From Bacteroidota bacterium (GTDB lineage: Bacteria; Bacteroidota; Ignavibacteria; Palsa-1295), in NCBI GenBank assembly GCA_025363505.1, contig JANYDV010000251.1:1-8877 (forward strand): a stretch of 8,877 bases of DNA, given 5' to 3'. The notes beneath the pieces are model-generated. The model saw only the letters and a program-made list of their open reading frames with translations, made no database searches and was not told where the DNA came from. The position numbers and the translations under genes are program-made. Numbering within the stretch: the stretch's first letter is position 1; every line of letters begins with the position of its first letter. Positions 1 to 6,745 of the stretch are shown one piece after another.

Positions 1-1
1 G

Positions 2-124
2 CAGATCATCGGTTTAGGCTTCCGTTCGTTCCAAACAGGAAAAGTACAAACCTATCTTGCCTGGACGCTTGCAGGGGTGATCATCGTCTTCGCTGTCGTT
101 GCCTGGGGTTGGAAATTATTGTAA
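2..124 (+). CDS. nuoL: NADH-quinone oxidoreductase subunit L, C-terminal end (partial)
   Basis: Seen: an open frame entering from the left edge encodes 40 residues and stops at TAA 122-124. It reads QIIGLGFRSFQTGKVQTY followed by one strongly hydrophobic segment (about residues 20-40) ending WGWKLL. Known: NuoL, the distal antiporter-like proton-pumping subunit of complex I, typically ends with a short 'R.lQtG.vq.Y' stretch and a last membrane helix, which matches this tail. Context: nuoM and nuoN follow on the same strand, in the conserved nuoL-M-N order, although a protease gene intervenes. The stop is separated by one base from the protease ATG, so the two are probably translationally coupled. 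Only the tail is visible, so the identification rests on the short motif plus the neighbours. Confidence 0.85.
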   Translation, partial: QIIGLGFRSFQTGKVQTYLAWTLAGVIIVFAVVAWGWKLL

Positions 125-125
125 T

Positions 126-2177
126 ATGAAAAAGATACTCATCATCATCGTGTTCTTCAGCATTGCCATCACGGCAATGCCTGCATTCGCACAGCCCATA
201 CGAAGTGCTTCCCCCGGCATTCGTACGACCAAGCGTGTGCCAGGTGTGCTCTATGTAAAGTTTAAAGCGAAGAGTGGCATTGATGTATTATCACTTAATA
301 CTTCTGCTACGGGAAATCAAGCGCTCGATGCTGCCTTCGCGTTATTGCAAGTACGTGCTACCGAGCCTTTCGACCCAATGGCATCTACAATGCCGATCGC
401 TCATCGCTTCGGAATGGATCGTATTGCTGTTATCTATTATGAAAATACCGAGATCGCACCCGACGCCGCCGCTACAATCTTCAAGGCATTACCCGAAGTC
501 GAGTCGCTGAGTCCGCAATTTTTGTTTATGCCCTGTTATCAAACAAACGATTCACTGCTGTCGCAACAATGGGCAATTTCTGCAATGAACCTACCACAAG
601 CATGGGATTTTAGCAAGGGTGATACATCGGTCGTGATTGCGATTTGTGATATCGGAATAAATTATCTTCACGAAGATCTTCAAAAAAATCTTTCGACCAA
701 CCGTGGCGAAATGGGTATTGATGCCAACGGCAAAGACAAACGCACCAACGGTATTGATGATGACCATGATGGCTACAAAGATAATTGGCGCGGCTGGGAT
801 TTTGGTGGGCTTGGCAAACCTGCAAATCCGAAACCCGATAATGATCCTGTGCCCGGTCCCGGGCAAAGCCACGGCACATTCGTCACCGGATGCGCGGCTG
901 CTTCGACCGATAACATTCACGGTGTCGCCGGTGCCGGTTTTAATTGCCGCTATTTACCTCTCAAAGTTTCGACCGACTCCTCCGGTGAAATTCCGTTTGG
1001 ATACCAGGCAATTCATTATGCTACGACCCATGGTGCAAGAATTATTAATTGCTCTTGGGGTGGATATGATGTCCCTGATTCCATCTACATTCGATTCTTT
1101 CAATCATTTATTGATGAAGCGACGGCTAACAATACGTTGGTCGTTGTCGCGGCAGGAAATGATGGTCTGATTATTGACGACCATGAGTTTTATCCTGCAA
1201 GTTTGAAAGATGTTCTTACCGTAGGGGCGACCGATATTAATAATGCGGCGGCGAGTTTTTCTAATTTCGGAAAACGTGTTGATGTCTTTGCACCCGGTGC
1301 AAATGTTCTTTCGATTGATTTTCCCGGCACCAACGGCTATACCTCTTCGGGCGGTACGTCATTCTCATCGCCCTATACCGCAGGAGTCGCAGGGCTTTTA
1401 GCAGCAAAACATCCTGATTGGAAACCTTCATTTCTCAAACGACAGATTGTCGAAACTTGCGATCTATTGAGTTCGCCCAATGATAGAACAAAATATTGGG
1501 GTCGAGTTTCGGCATTCAAAATTGTTTCACAACCGCCTACGGCTCCCGGGTTGATTATCACCGGATATACGATTGATGGGGTTAGTGTCGATTCATTGCG
1601 TTATATCAATAAACAATACTCGCTGGGAGTCGTCTTTAAAAATGTAGTAGGCAACGGTACTGGGCTTACAGTACGGTTGGTTAAAGTTGATGGTTATACC
1701 GTACAGCAAGCCAGTTCATCACTTGGGGCGATGAACGTCGCGCAATCAAATACTGCTTCGTACAAATTTACTCGTGACAGCACCGATGATGGGTCGATTT
1801 TGCCGTTGAAGTTTTATCTGACCGATGGCAAGACTTATAAAGATAGCGCCGAACTGATCATCCCTATCTTAGCTGATGGAGTATTCAATACCGGCGACGT
1901 TCGGGTACATACTCCAACGACGAATATGCTTCGGACAGCGCCAAACCCTGCGACAACCAATGCAGTGGCATACTTTACACTTACCGAAGGCGGAAGTATT
2001 CGATTTTCTATCAGTGATATGCTCGGGCGCACAGTGCGTTCGTTTGATGCAGGGACTTATGATCAGGGCGAGAACCGTTTCGAGTTGCCGATGGACGGAC
2101 TTTCTTCGGGAGTCTATGTCGTCAAGCTCGAAAGCACAAGCGGCGAGCAGATTGTGACAAGAATGATCGTAGAATAA
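126..2177 (+). CDS. Secreted subtilisin-like serine protease (S8) with T9SS C-terminal sorting domain
   Basis: A 683-residue exported endopeptidase. Seen: a signal peptide (residues 1-22: MKK, hydrophobic core, cleavage probably AFA|Q); a probable propeptide to about 135; an S8 catalytic domain at about 145-465 with Asp175 (CDIG), His249 (SHGTF), oxyanion Asn345 (AAGN) and Ser412 in GTSFSSP, which fits the subtilase serine signature; and an Asp-rich loop (NGIDDDHDGYKD, about 209-220) of the kind that binds calcium in this family. Residues about 473-590 form an unassigned, apparently beta-rich linker. Residues about 604-683 (APNPATT..., DMLGRTVR, LSSGVYVVKLES, end RMIVE) form a Por/T9SS type A sorting domain. 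Inferred: export by Sec, then passage through the type IX system to the surface or medium. Start: a frame-open GTG or ATG further upstream (99) would remove the signal-peptide N-terminus, so ATG 126, one base after the nuoL stop, is chosen. Catalytic motifs deviate slightly (DIG for DTG, HGTF for HGTH), but the triad is intact. Substrate unknown. Confidence 0.93.
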   Translation: MKKILIIIVFFSIAITAMPAFAQPIRSASPGIRTTKRVPGVLYVKFKAKSGIDVLSLNTSATGNQALDAAFALLQVRATEPFDPMASTMPIAHRFGMDRIAVIYYENTEIAPDAAATIFKALPEVESLSPQFLFMPCYQTNDSLLSQQWAISAMNLPQAWDFSKGDTSVVIAICDIGINYLHEDLQKNLSTNRGEMGIDANGKDKRTNGIDDDHDGYKDNWRGWDFGGLGKPANPKPDNDPVPGPGQSHGTFVTGCAAASTDNIHGVAGAGFNCRYLPLKVSTDSSGEIPFGYQAIHYATTHGARIINCSWGGYDVPDSIYIRFFQSFIDEATANNTLVVVAAGNDGLIIDDHEFYPASLKDVLTVGATDINNAAASFSNFGKRVDVFAPGANVLSIDFPGTNGYTSSGGTSFSSPYTAGVAGLLAAKHPDWKPSFLKRQIVETCDLLSSPNDRTKYWGRVSAFKIVSQPPTAPGLIITGYTIDGVSVDSLRYINKQYSLGVVFKNVVGNGTGLTVRLVKVDGYTVQQASSSLGAMNVAQSNTASYKFTRDSTDDGSILPLKFYLTDGKTYKDSAELIIPILADGVFNTGDVRVHTPTTNMLRTAPNPATTNAVAYFTLTEGGSIRFSISDMLGRTVRSFDAGTYDQGENRFELPMDGLSSGVYVVKLESTSGEQIVTRMIVE

Positions 2178-2223
2178 ACACAACGAGACAACAATTTTAA
2201 AACAGCAAGTATAGACAACAACT

Positions 2224-3825
2224 ATGCCATTTAATATACCGATTCTCTCGATACTCACATTCCTGCCGGTACTGGGAATGATCATCACGGCATTCCTGCC
2301 GAAAGACAACATCAAAGTCATTCGGGGTGTGACCGTTGCCGTAACAGCGTTGCAAATCATCTTTGCTATTATGGTATGGATGAACTTCAACACGGCTCTG
2401 CCCGGCATCAATGATATGAAAACGTATCAGTTCGTCGAGCGTTTCCAGTGGATACGAATCTCGGGCTTGCCGATCTTCGGCAATATCGCGATCGACTACA
2501 CCATGGGAATCGACGGAATCTCGGTAACGATGATTATCCTCACCGCCCTGATTTCGTTTATCGGTGCCATTGCCAGCTTCTCGATCGGCAAGCAAACAAA
2601 AGGATACTTTATGATGTATCTCTTGCTCGTCACCGGTATGATGGGCGTCTTCTGCGCACTCGATTTCTTCTTGTTCTATATCTTCTGGGAATTGATGCTC
2701 TTGCCGATGTATTTCTTGATCGGTATTTGGGGTGGTCCGCGCAGAGAATATGCGGCAATCAAATTCTTTATTTATACATTATTCGGTTCGATCTTTATGC
2801 TCTTGGCAATGATCGGCTTGAATATGACCACGGTCGTGCAAGTCGGAGGCATCCAATGGCATACCTTCAATTTGATTGATATGATGAACCCGATCAATCA
2901 TTTGCCCGGTGCGATCTTTACCGGCACACTTACTACGTGGCGATATGTCGGATACTTGGCATTGTTTCTCGGCTTTGCCATCAAAATTCCGATGTTCCCA
3001 TTTCATACCTGGTTGCCCGATGCCCACGTCGAAGCACCTACGGCTATCTCGGTTATCCTTGCCGGTGTGCTCTTGAAAATGGGTACCTATGGTATTCTCA
3101 GAATTTGCTTTGGTATCTTTCCTGATGTTGCCGCCGCCACCAGCAAGTATATGGTGATATTCGGTGTGATTAATATCGTCTATGGTGCATTCTGCGCAAT
3201 GGCACAAAAGGATCTGAAAAAACTCATTGCCTATAGTTCTGTCTCGCACATGGGATATGTCTTGCTCGGAATGGCGGCGCTAAACTCGCAAGGTATGGTC
3301 GGCGCAATATTTCAGATGTTCAATCACGGTACCATCACTGCAATGCTCTTCTTGAGTGTGGGTGTGCTTTATGATCGTGCACATACTCGCGGACTCAATG
3401 AGTTCGGCGGGCTTGCTAATAAAATGCCGAGATATTTTGCATTTGTGGTGATCTGTTATTTCGCATCGTTGGGCTTACCCGGATTCTCCGGCTTTATTTC
3501 AGAAGCATTCGTCTTCCTCGGTGCATTCCAGGTATTCCAATTCTGGACCATCATCGCAACGCTCGGTATTATTCTTACAGCGGCGTATATGCTTTGGGCA
3601 TTGCAACGGATGTTCCTCGGCACATTGCCTGAGCGGTGGGAAGGCTTGACCGATATGAATTCTCGTGAGATGGTTGCGCTCCTGCCGTTGGCGGTGATTG
3701 TGATCTTCTTCGGTATATATCCGTCGCCGATCCTGAATTTAATGACTACCAGTGTAAACCATCTGGCGGCGTTAGTACAAAGCGCAACTCCGCAAGTCAT
3801 TCAAGCGGCAACAACCTTACAGTAG
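2224..3825 (+). CDS. nuoM: NADH-quinone oxidoreductase subunit M (complex I)
   Basis: A 533-residue polytopic inner-membrane protein, one of three antiporter-like subunits that translocate protons in complex I (NADH to quinone). Seen: many hydrophobic helices and the conserved family landmarks: FWELMLLPMYF with Glu156 (E. coli NuoM Glu144), AIKIPMFPFHTWLPDAHVEA with Lys254 (E. coli Lys234), GVLLKMGTYG with Lys285 (Lys265), KKLIAYSSVSHMGY at about 332-345, and LPGFSGFISE with Glu427 (Glu407). The E. coli equivalences come from motif alignment by eye. Length is close to the usual 500-odd residues and nothing is broken. It follows the protease gene by 46 bases and ends in tandem stops (TAG TAA). 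No Shine-Dalgarno sequence is evident before ATG 2224. It precedes nuoN, so it should belong to the same transcription unit. Confidence 0.97.
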   Translation: MPFNIPILSILTFLPVLGMIITAFLPKDNIKVIRGVTVAVTALQIIFAIMVWMNFNTALPGINDMKTYQFVERFQWIRISGLPIFGNIAIDYTMGIDGISVTMIILTALISFIGAIASFSIGKQTKGYFMMYLLLVTGMMGVFCALDFFLFYIFWELMLLPMYFLIGIWGGPRREYAAIKFFIYTLFGSIFMLLAMIGLNMTTVVQVGGIQWHTFNLIDMMNPINHLPGAIFTGTLTTWRYVGYLALFLGFAIKIPMFPFHTWLPDAHVEAPTAISVILAGVLLKMGTYGILRICFGIFPDVAAATSKYMVIFGVINIVYGAFCAMAQKDLKKLIAYSSVSHMGYVLLGMAALNSQGMVGAIFQMFNHGTITAMLFLSVGVLYDRAHTRGLNEFGGLANKMPRYFAFVVICYFASLGLPGFSGFISEAFVFLGAFQVFQFWTIIATLGIILTAAYMLWALQRMFLGTLPERWEGLTDMNSREMVALLPLAVIVIFFGIYPSPILNLMTTSVNHLAALVQSATPQVIQAATTLQ

Positions 3826-3832
3826 TAACCAC

Positions 3833-3861
3833 TGATACTCCGGTAAATAATCGGAGTATCA
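3833..3861 (+). other. Perfect 10-bp inverted repeat (stem-loop) between nuoM and nuoN
   Basis: Seen: TGATACTCCG at 3833-3842 is the exact reverse complement of CGGAGTATCA at 3852-3861, with a 9-base AT-rich loop (3843-3851). It begins 7 bases after the first nuoM stop and ends 28 bases before the nuoN ATG. The following bases are A/T-rich but alternate A and T rather than forming a T-run, so it is a poor rho-independent terminator. Inferred: it may stabilise the 3' end of upstream mRNA, tune nuoN expression or be a weak attenuator. Confidence 0.6.
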
Positions 3862-3889
3862 AATATTAATATTATTCGCGTTACGAACT

Positions 3890-5596
3890 ATGTCTTTTTT
3901 CTTACTCGATAGCGGAATCCCCACTGCCGAATTGACGAAATTCGTCAACTTCAGTATGGGTAAGTTCATCCCGGAGCTGATACTCACGGCAGGATTTTTA
4001 TTTGCAATTGTTCTTGATCTGCTCATCAAAGATAAAAATGCAAAAAAACTTGTCGGATATTTTGCGTTTATCGTGCTCGCCGCCGCGTTTGCTATGTCAT
4101 GGGATCAGCTGGCATATTTTCATGGCGAAATGAAAGACATTCCGAAATGGGCAGGCGGAAAAATGATTTTCCCGTATTCGCAAACGCTTCCCGCACCACA
4201 ACTCATCAGCCCCAGCGAAGGTTTTTTTGCTCCGTTCTCAATGGTGGTAGTTGACAATCTTTCGGTGATCTTTAAAATGATCATCTCGCTTGCCGGAATG
4301 TTTGTCGTCGGCATGTCACTGCTTTCGCGCGAAGTCGAAGATCGCGGTCGTCGCAATGGCGAGTTCTTCTCGCTGTTACTTGCAATGACGCTCGGTATGT
4401 TTTTGATGCCCGCTTCGATGGATTTGTTAATGATGTATATCTCGCTCGAACTGGTCTCGATCACGAGTTATATTATGGCAGGATTTATGAAAGACAGTCC
4501 GCGAAGTACCGAAGCGTCGATGAAGTATGTTCTCTTCGGGGCGTTCAGTTCGGGCTTGATGATCTATGGCTTTTCTATTCTCTATGGGCTTACCGGCTCG
4601 ACGAATATTATGGCGATCAAAGCCGTGCTCGAAACACAATTTCTCTCCGGCAGTGTCAATACCGTTGCACTGACAGTCGCAGTAATTCTTTCGTTGGTCG
4701 GAATGGGCTACAAGATCAGTGCCGCACCATTTCACTTCTGGACACCCGATGTCTATGAAGGTGCGCCGATACCGGTGACTGCATTACTTTCGGTCGCTTC
4801 GAAAGCCGGTGGTTTTGGGTTGTTGATGCGCTTTTTATTCTTTGCTATTCCTTCGAATGCTCAAACGATGCAGCCATATTTTAATTGGCCCATTATCCTG
4901 GCGATCATGTCAGCACTGACCATGACGCTCGGAAATTTTGCAGCACTGCGACAATCAAATGTCAAGCGAATGTTAGCGTACTCGACCATTGCTCATGCAG
5001 GCTATATGATGGTCGCGCTTGTGAGCGTCGGAGCGTTTCAACGACTGATCGGGCAAGATCCGGGAAGCCCAAGCAATGCGGGCATCACAGCGATTCTCAT
5101 TTATTTAATTTCCTATCTTTTTACCAATCTCGGCGCGTTTTATGTGATTATGTTGATTGCTAATAAGATCAACTCCGAAGAAATCGAAGACTACAAAGGC
5201 TTTGCCAAACGCTCGCCGTTGCTTGCAGTTTCACTGTCGTTGTTTCTTGTTTCGCTCACCGGCATTCCGCTGACCGTTGGCTTCATCGGGAAGTTTTATA
5301 TTTTTATTGCAATCCTCAAACAACCACAATACTTATGGTTGGTGGTCGTGATGGCACTCAACTCGGTAGTATCACTCTATTATTATGTACGAGTGATGCA
5401 ATCGATGTTCATCAAACAAGCTGATGCCCAAACCGCGCCACTGCTTGGTGAAATGGAAATTCAAGCCGACGGCACGTTGCGCTACTCAATGATGTCAAAA
5501 ATATTTATTTTTGTCTTTCTCATCCCGACGATTCTCTTCGGAATCTACTTCACACCGCTGGTTGATTTTGCGGGCAATGCTATTCGCTTCTTTTAA
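3890..5596 (+). CDS. nuoN: NADH-quinone oxidoreductase subunit N (complex I)
   Basis: A 568-residue polytopic inner-membrane subunit of complex I, the antiporter-like proton channel nearest the NuoA/J/K/H part. Seen: MYISLELVSITSYIMAGF with Glu187 (E. coli NuoN Glu133), GMGYKISAAPFHFWTPDVYEGAP with Lys275 (Lys217), SVASKAGGFG with Lys305 (Lys247), KRMLAYSTIAHAGYM at about 359-373, and TGIPLTVGFIGKFY with Lys468 (Lys395). All channel residues expected for the family are present; equivalences are by eye. It is longer than E. coli NuoN (485 residues) because of an N-terminal extension, a hydrophilic loop near 76-110 and another near 508-532. ATG 3890 has no clear Shine-Dalgarno sequence; an in-frame Met at residue 23 is a possible alternative start. 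It lies downstream of nuoM across the stem-loop and 5 bases before the rhodanese gene. Confidence 0.97.
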   Translation: MSFFLLDSGIPTAELTKFVNFSMGKFIPELILTAGFLFAIVLDLLIKDKNAKKLVGYFAFIVLAAAFAMSWDQLAYFHGEMKDIPKWAGGKMIFPYSQTLPAPQLISPSEGFFAPFSMVVVDNLSVIFKMIISLAGMFVVGMSLLSREVEDRGRRNGEFFSLLLAMTLGMFLMPASMDLLMMYISLELVSITSYIMAGFMKDSPRSTEASMKYVLFGAFSSGLMIYGFSILYGLTGSTNIMAIKAVLETQFLSGSVNTVALTVAVILSLVGMGYKISAAPFHFWTPDVYEGAPIPVTALLSVASKAGGFGLLMRFLFFAIPSNAQTMQPYFNWPIILAIMSALTMTLGNFAALRQSNVKRMLAYSTIAHAGYMMVALVSVGAFQRLIGQDPGSPSNAGITAILIYLISYLFTNLGAFYVIMLIANKINSEEIEDYKGFAKRSPLLAVSLSLFLVSLTGIPLTVGFIGKFYIFIAILKQPQYLWLVVVMALNSVVSLYYYVRVMQSMFIKQADAQTAPLLGEMEIQADGTLRYSMMSKIFIFVFLIPTILFGIYFTPLVDFAGNAIRFF

Positions 5597-5601
5597 TTGT
5601 T

Positions 5602-5925
5602 ATGACTCCGTTCGAGATTACTGTCGAAGAATTTAAAAAATTGCAAGACGATACCACTGCCGAGTATCAGTTGATTGACGTTCGCGAACCAAATGAATTT
5701 GCTGCCGCAAACATCGGCGGCACACTCATTCCTATGCGGACACTTCCGCAACATCTTACTGATCTCCGCGACGATGTGCCGCTTGTGATTATGTGCCATA
5801 TCGGAGGGCGCAGCACCATGGCAGCAGAATTTCTGAGACGTAATGGATTTGAGAATGCGCAAAGCCTCGCCGGTGGCATCAAAGCCTGGAGCGAACGTAT
5901 TGATCCCAACATTCCACAGTATTAA
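5602..5925 (+). CDS. Single-domain rhodanese-like protein
   Basis: A 107-residue cytoplasmic protein that is one rhodanese domain, about the size of E. coli GlpE. Seen: YQLIDVREPNEFAAANIGG at about 22-40 (the CH2A-type DVRE.E...HI motif, with Asn replacing His) and the active-site loop MCHIGGRS with Cys65 and Arg70 (C-x4-R), followed by LAGGIKAW at about 89-96, typical of the C-terminal motif. Known: such proteins carry a persulfide on the cysteine and act in sulfur transfer, for example thiosulfate:cyanide/thiol sulfurtransfer. The physiological partner cannot be read from sequence. The start is 5 bases after the nuoN stop, so it is probably co-transcribed with the nuo genes. Its stop overlaps the stop of the convergent hydrolase in the palindrome TTAA. 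No signal peptide and no second domain. Confidence 0.92.
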   Translation: MTPFEITVEEFKKLQDDTTAEYQLIDVREPNEFAAANIGGTLIPMRTLPQHLTDLRDDVPLVIMCHIGGRSTMAAEFLRRNGFENAQSLAGGIKAWSERIDPNIPQY

Positions 5926-6695
5926 TCGGCTTTGCTGTGTGCCTGACTCCAAAAAATTCTTGCCGCCGAAGTAAAAGAGAGGAAATCAAGTTTTGAAAAA
6001 GCGTGGGGCGAGTGTTGATGCACCGCAAGCGACGCTTGGCTTTTCGGCAGAAAAGAATATAATGCGCTGACTTCTTCAAGTGGTACTATTTCGTCGCGAT
6101 CGCCGACAGATAATAAAAGCGGGCATTGCAATGCTTGCACACGTTCCGGGGTAAGCCGCTGAGACCGAAAATGTTCGATGATCGTTCGAGTCAGCATGAT
6201 CGTGCGCTCAAACCCATTGGTACGATGCATCTCGCTCAGGATGGCAAAACCGCGCTCTGAACGAGTTCGTATTGTTTCGCCATCAAGACCAAGCAGTGCC
6301 TGTGCGATGGCATCCTCATTCCAATTAAATTTCATCGCATGCGAAATAATACTTTTCACGAGCAACGGTCGGCTCAGTGCCAATTCAATAGCAATATATC
6401 CACCCATACTATAGCCGATCACATCACAAGAAGAGATCGTCAGATGATCGAGCAAGGCAAGTGACATCTCTGCAAGTCTCGCCACCGTGAGTTGCTCAAG
6501 CGACGTCGTGCTTTCGCCGTGCGAAGGAAAGTCGAGAATGATAATAGCCCGATCTTCGTAGAAAGGAATGAGCGGCGCAAATTCTTTCCGCGATCCCAGT
6601 GCGCTGTGCAACAGCACCAATGGCGTACGAGTCGTTAGCCATTGCTCATGATGAATCTCGTAGGAGATCGAGAATGTATCGGAAGTGTAGATCAT
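5922..6695 (-). CDS. Alpha/beta hydrolase
   Basis: A 257-residue alpha/beta-hydrolase-fold enzyme, probably cytoplasmic since no signal peptide is seen. Seen, numbered from ATG 6695: LVLLHSALGSRKEF (HG-type oxyanion strand/loop, here HS, about 26-39), LDFPSHGES (about 54-62), nucleophile elbow GYSMGG with Ser96, the acid in SVGDRDEIVP (Asp201), and a His in HSPH (His228, or His231). All three catalytic classes are present. The exact reaction is unknown; the family spans esterases, C-C hydrolases and MenH-like enzymes. Start: TTG 6707 would extend the protein by four residues, but it lies inside the T-tract of the hppD terminator, so ATG 6695 is preferred. No strong Shine-Dalgarno sequence is seen. 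It lies directly downstream of hppD on the same strand, but beyond a terminator, so any functional link to tyrosine catabolism is speculation. Confidence 0.88.
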   Translation of the reverse strand: MIYTSDTFSISYEIHHEQWLTTRTPLVLLHSALGSRKEFAPLIPFYEDRAIIILDFPSHGESTTSLEQLTVARLAEMSLALLDHLTISSCDVIGYSMGGYIAIELALSRPLLVKSIISHAMKFNWNEDAIAQALLGLDGETIRTRSERGFAILSEMHRTNGFERTIMLTRTIIEHFRSQRLTPERVQALQCPLLLSVGDRDEIVPLEEVSALYSFLPKSQASLAVHQHSPHAFSKLDFLSFTSAARIFWSQAHSKAD

Positions 6696-6705
6696 TGTCT
6701 TAGAC

Positions 6706-6729
6706 AAAAAAGCCGACTCTACGTCGGCT
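6706..6729 (-). terminator. Rho-independent terminator after hppD
   Basis: Seen on the - strand: AGCCGAC (6729-6723), a 5-base loop, GTCGGCT (6717-6711), giving a perfect 7-bp GC-rich stem, and a run of six T (6711-6706). It starts 16 bases after the hppD stop. The + strand orientation has no T-run, so it should act only on leftward transcription. Its T-tract ends 10 bases before the hydrolase ATG at 6695, so the hydrolase depends on read-through or on a promoter I cannot identify. Confidence 0.85.
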
Positions 6730-6745
6730 CTGTTGTATGGTAGTA

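Noticed and set aside
99..125. An upstream start for the protease at 99
   Set aside because: It overlaps nuoL and would put nine extra residues ahead of a standard MKK signal peptide; ATG 126 is the natural start.
850..865. GCCCGG/CCGGGC inverted repeat
   Set aside because: It has a 2-base loop, lies within the protease coding sequence for a Pro/Gly-rich stretch next to the catalytic His, and is best explained by codon content.
1869..2411. A 180-codon open frame on the - strand across the protease/nuoM junction
   Set aside because: It lies antisense to the conserved T9SS sorting domain and the NuoM N-terminus, has no recognisable domain and is Cys/His/Arg-rich in the way antisense shadows are.
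6030..6056. Small hairpins (CAAGC/GCTTG and CTTTTC/GAAAAG) as a terminator for the nuo/rhodanese transcript
   Set aside because: Stems of 5-6 bp inside hydrolase coding sequence without a proper T-run; explicable by chance.
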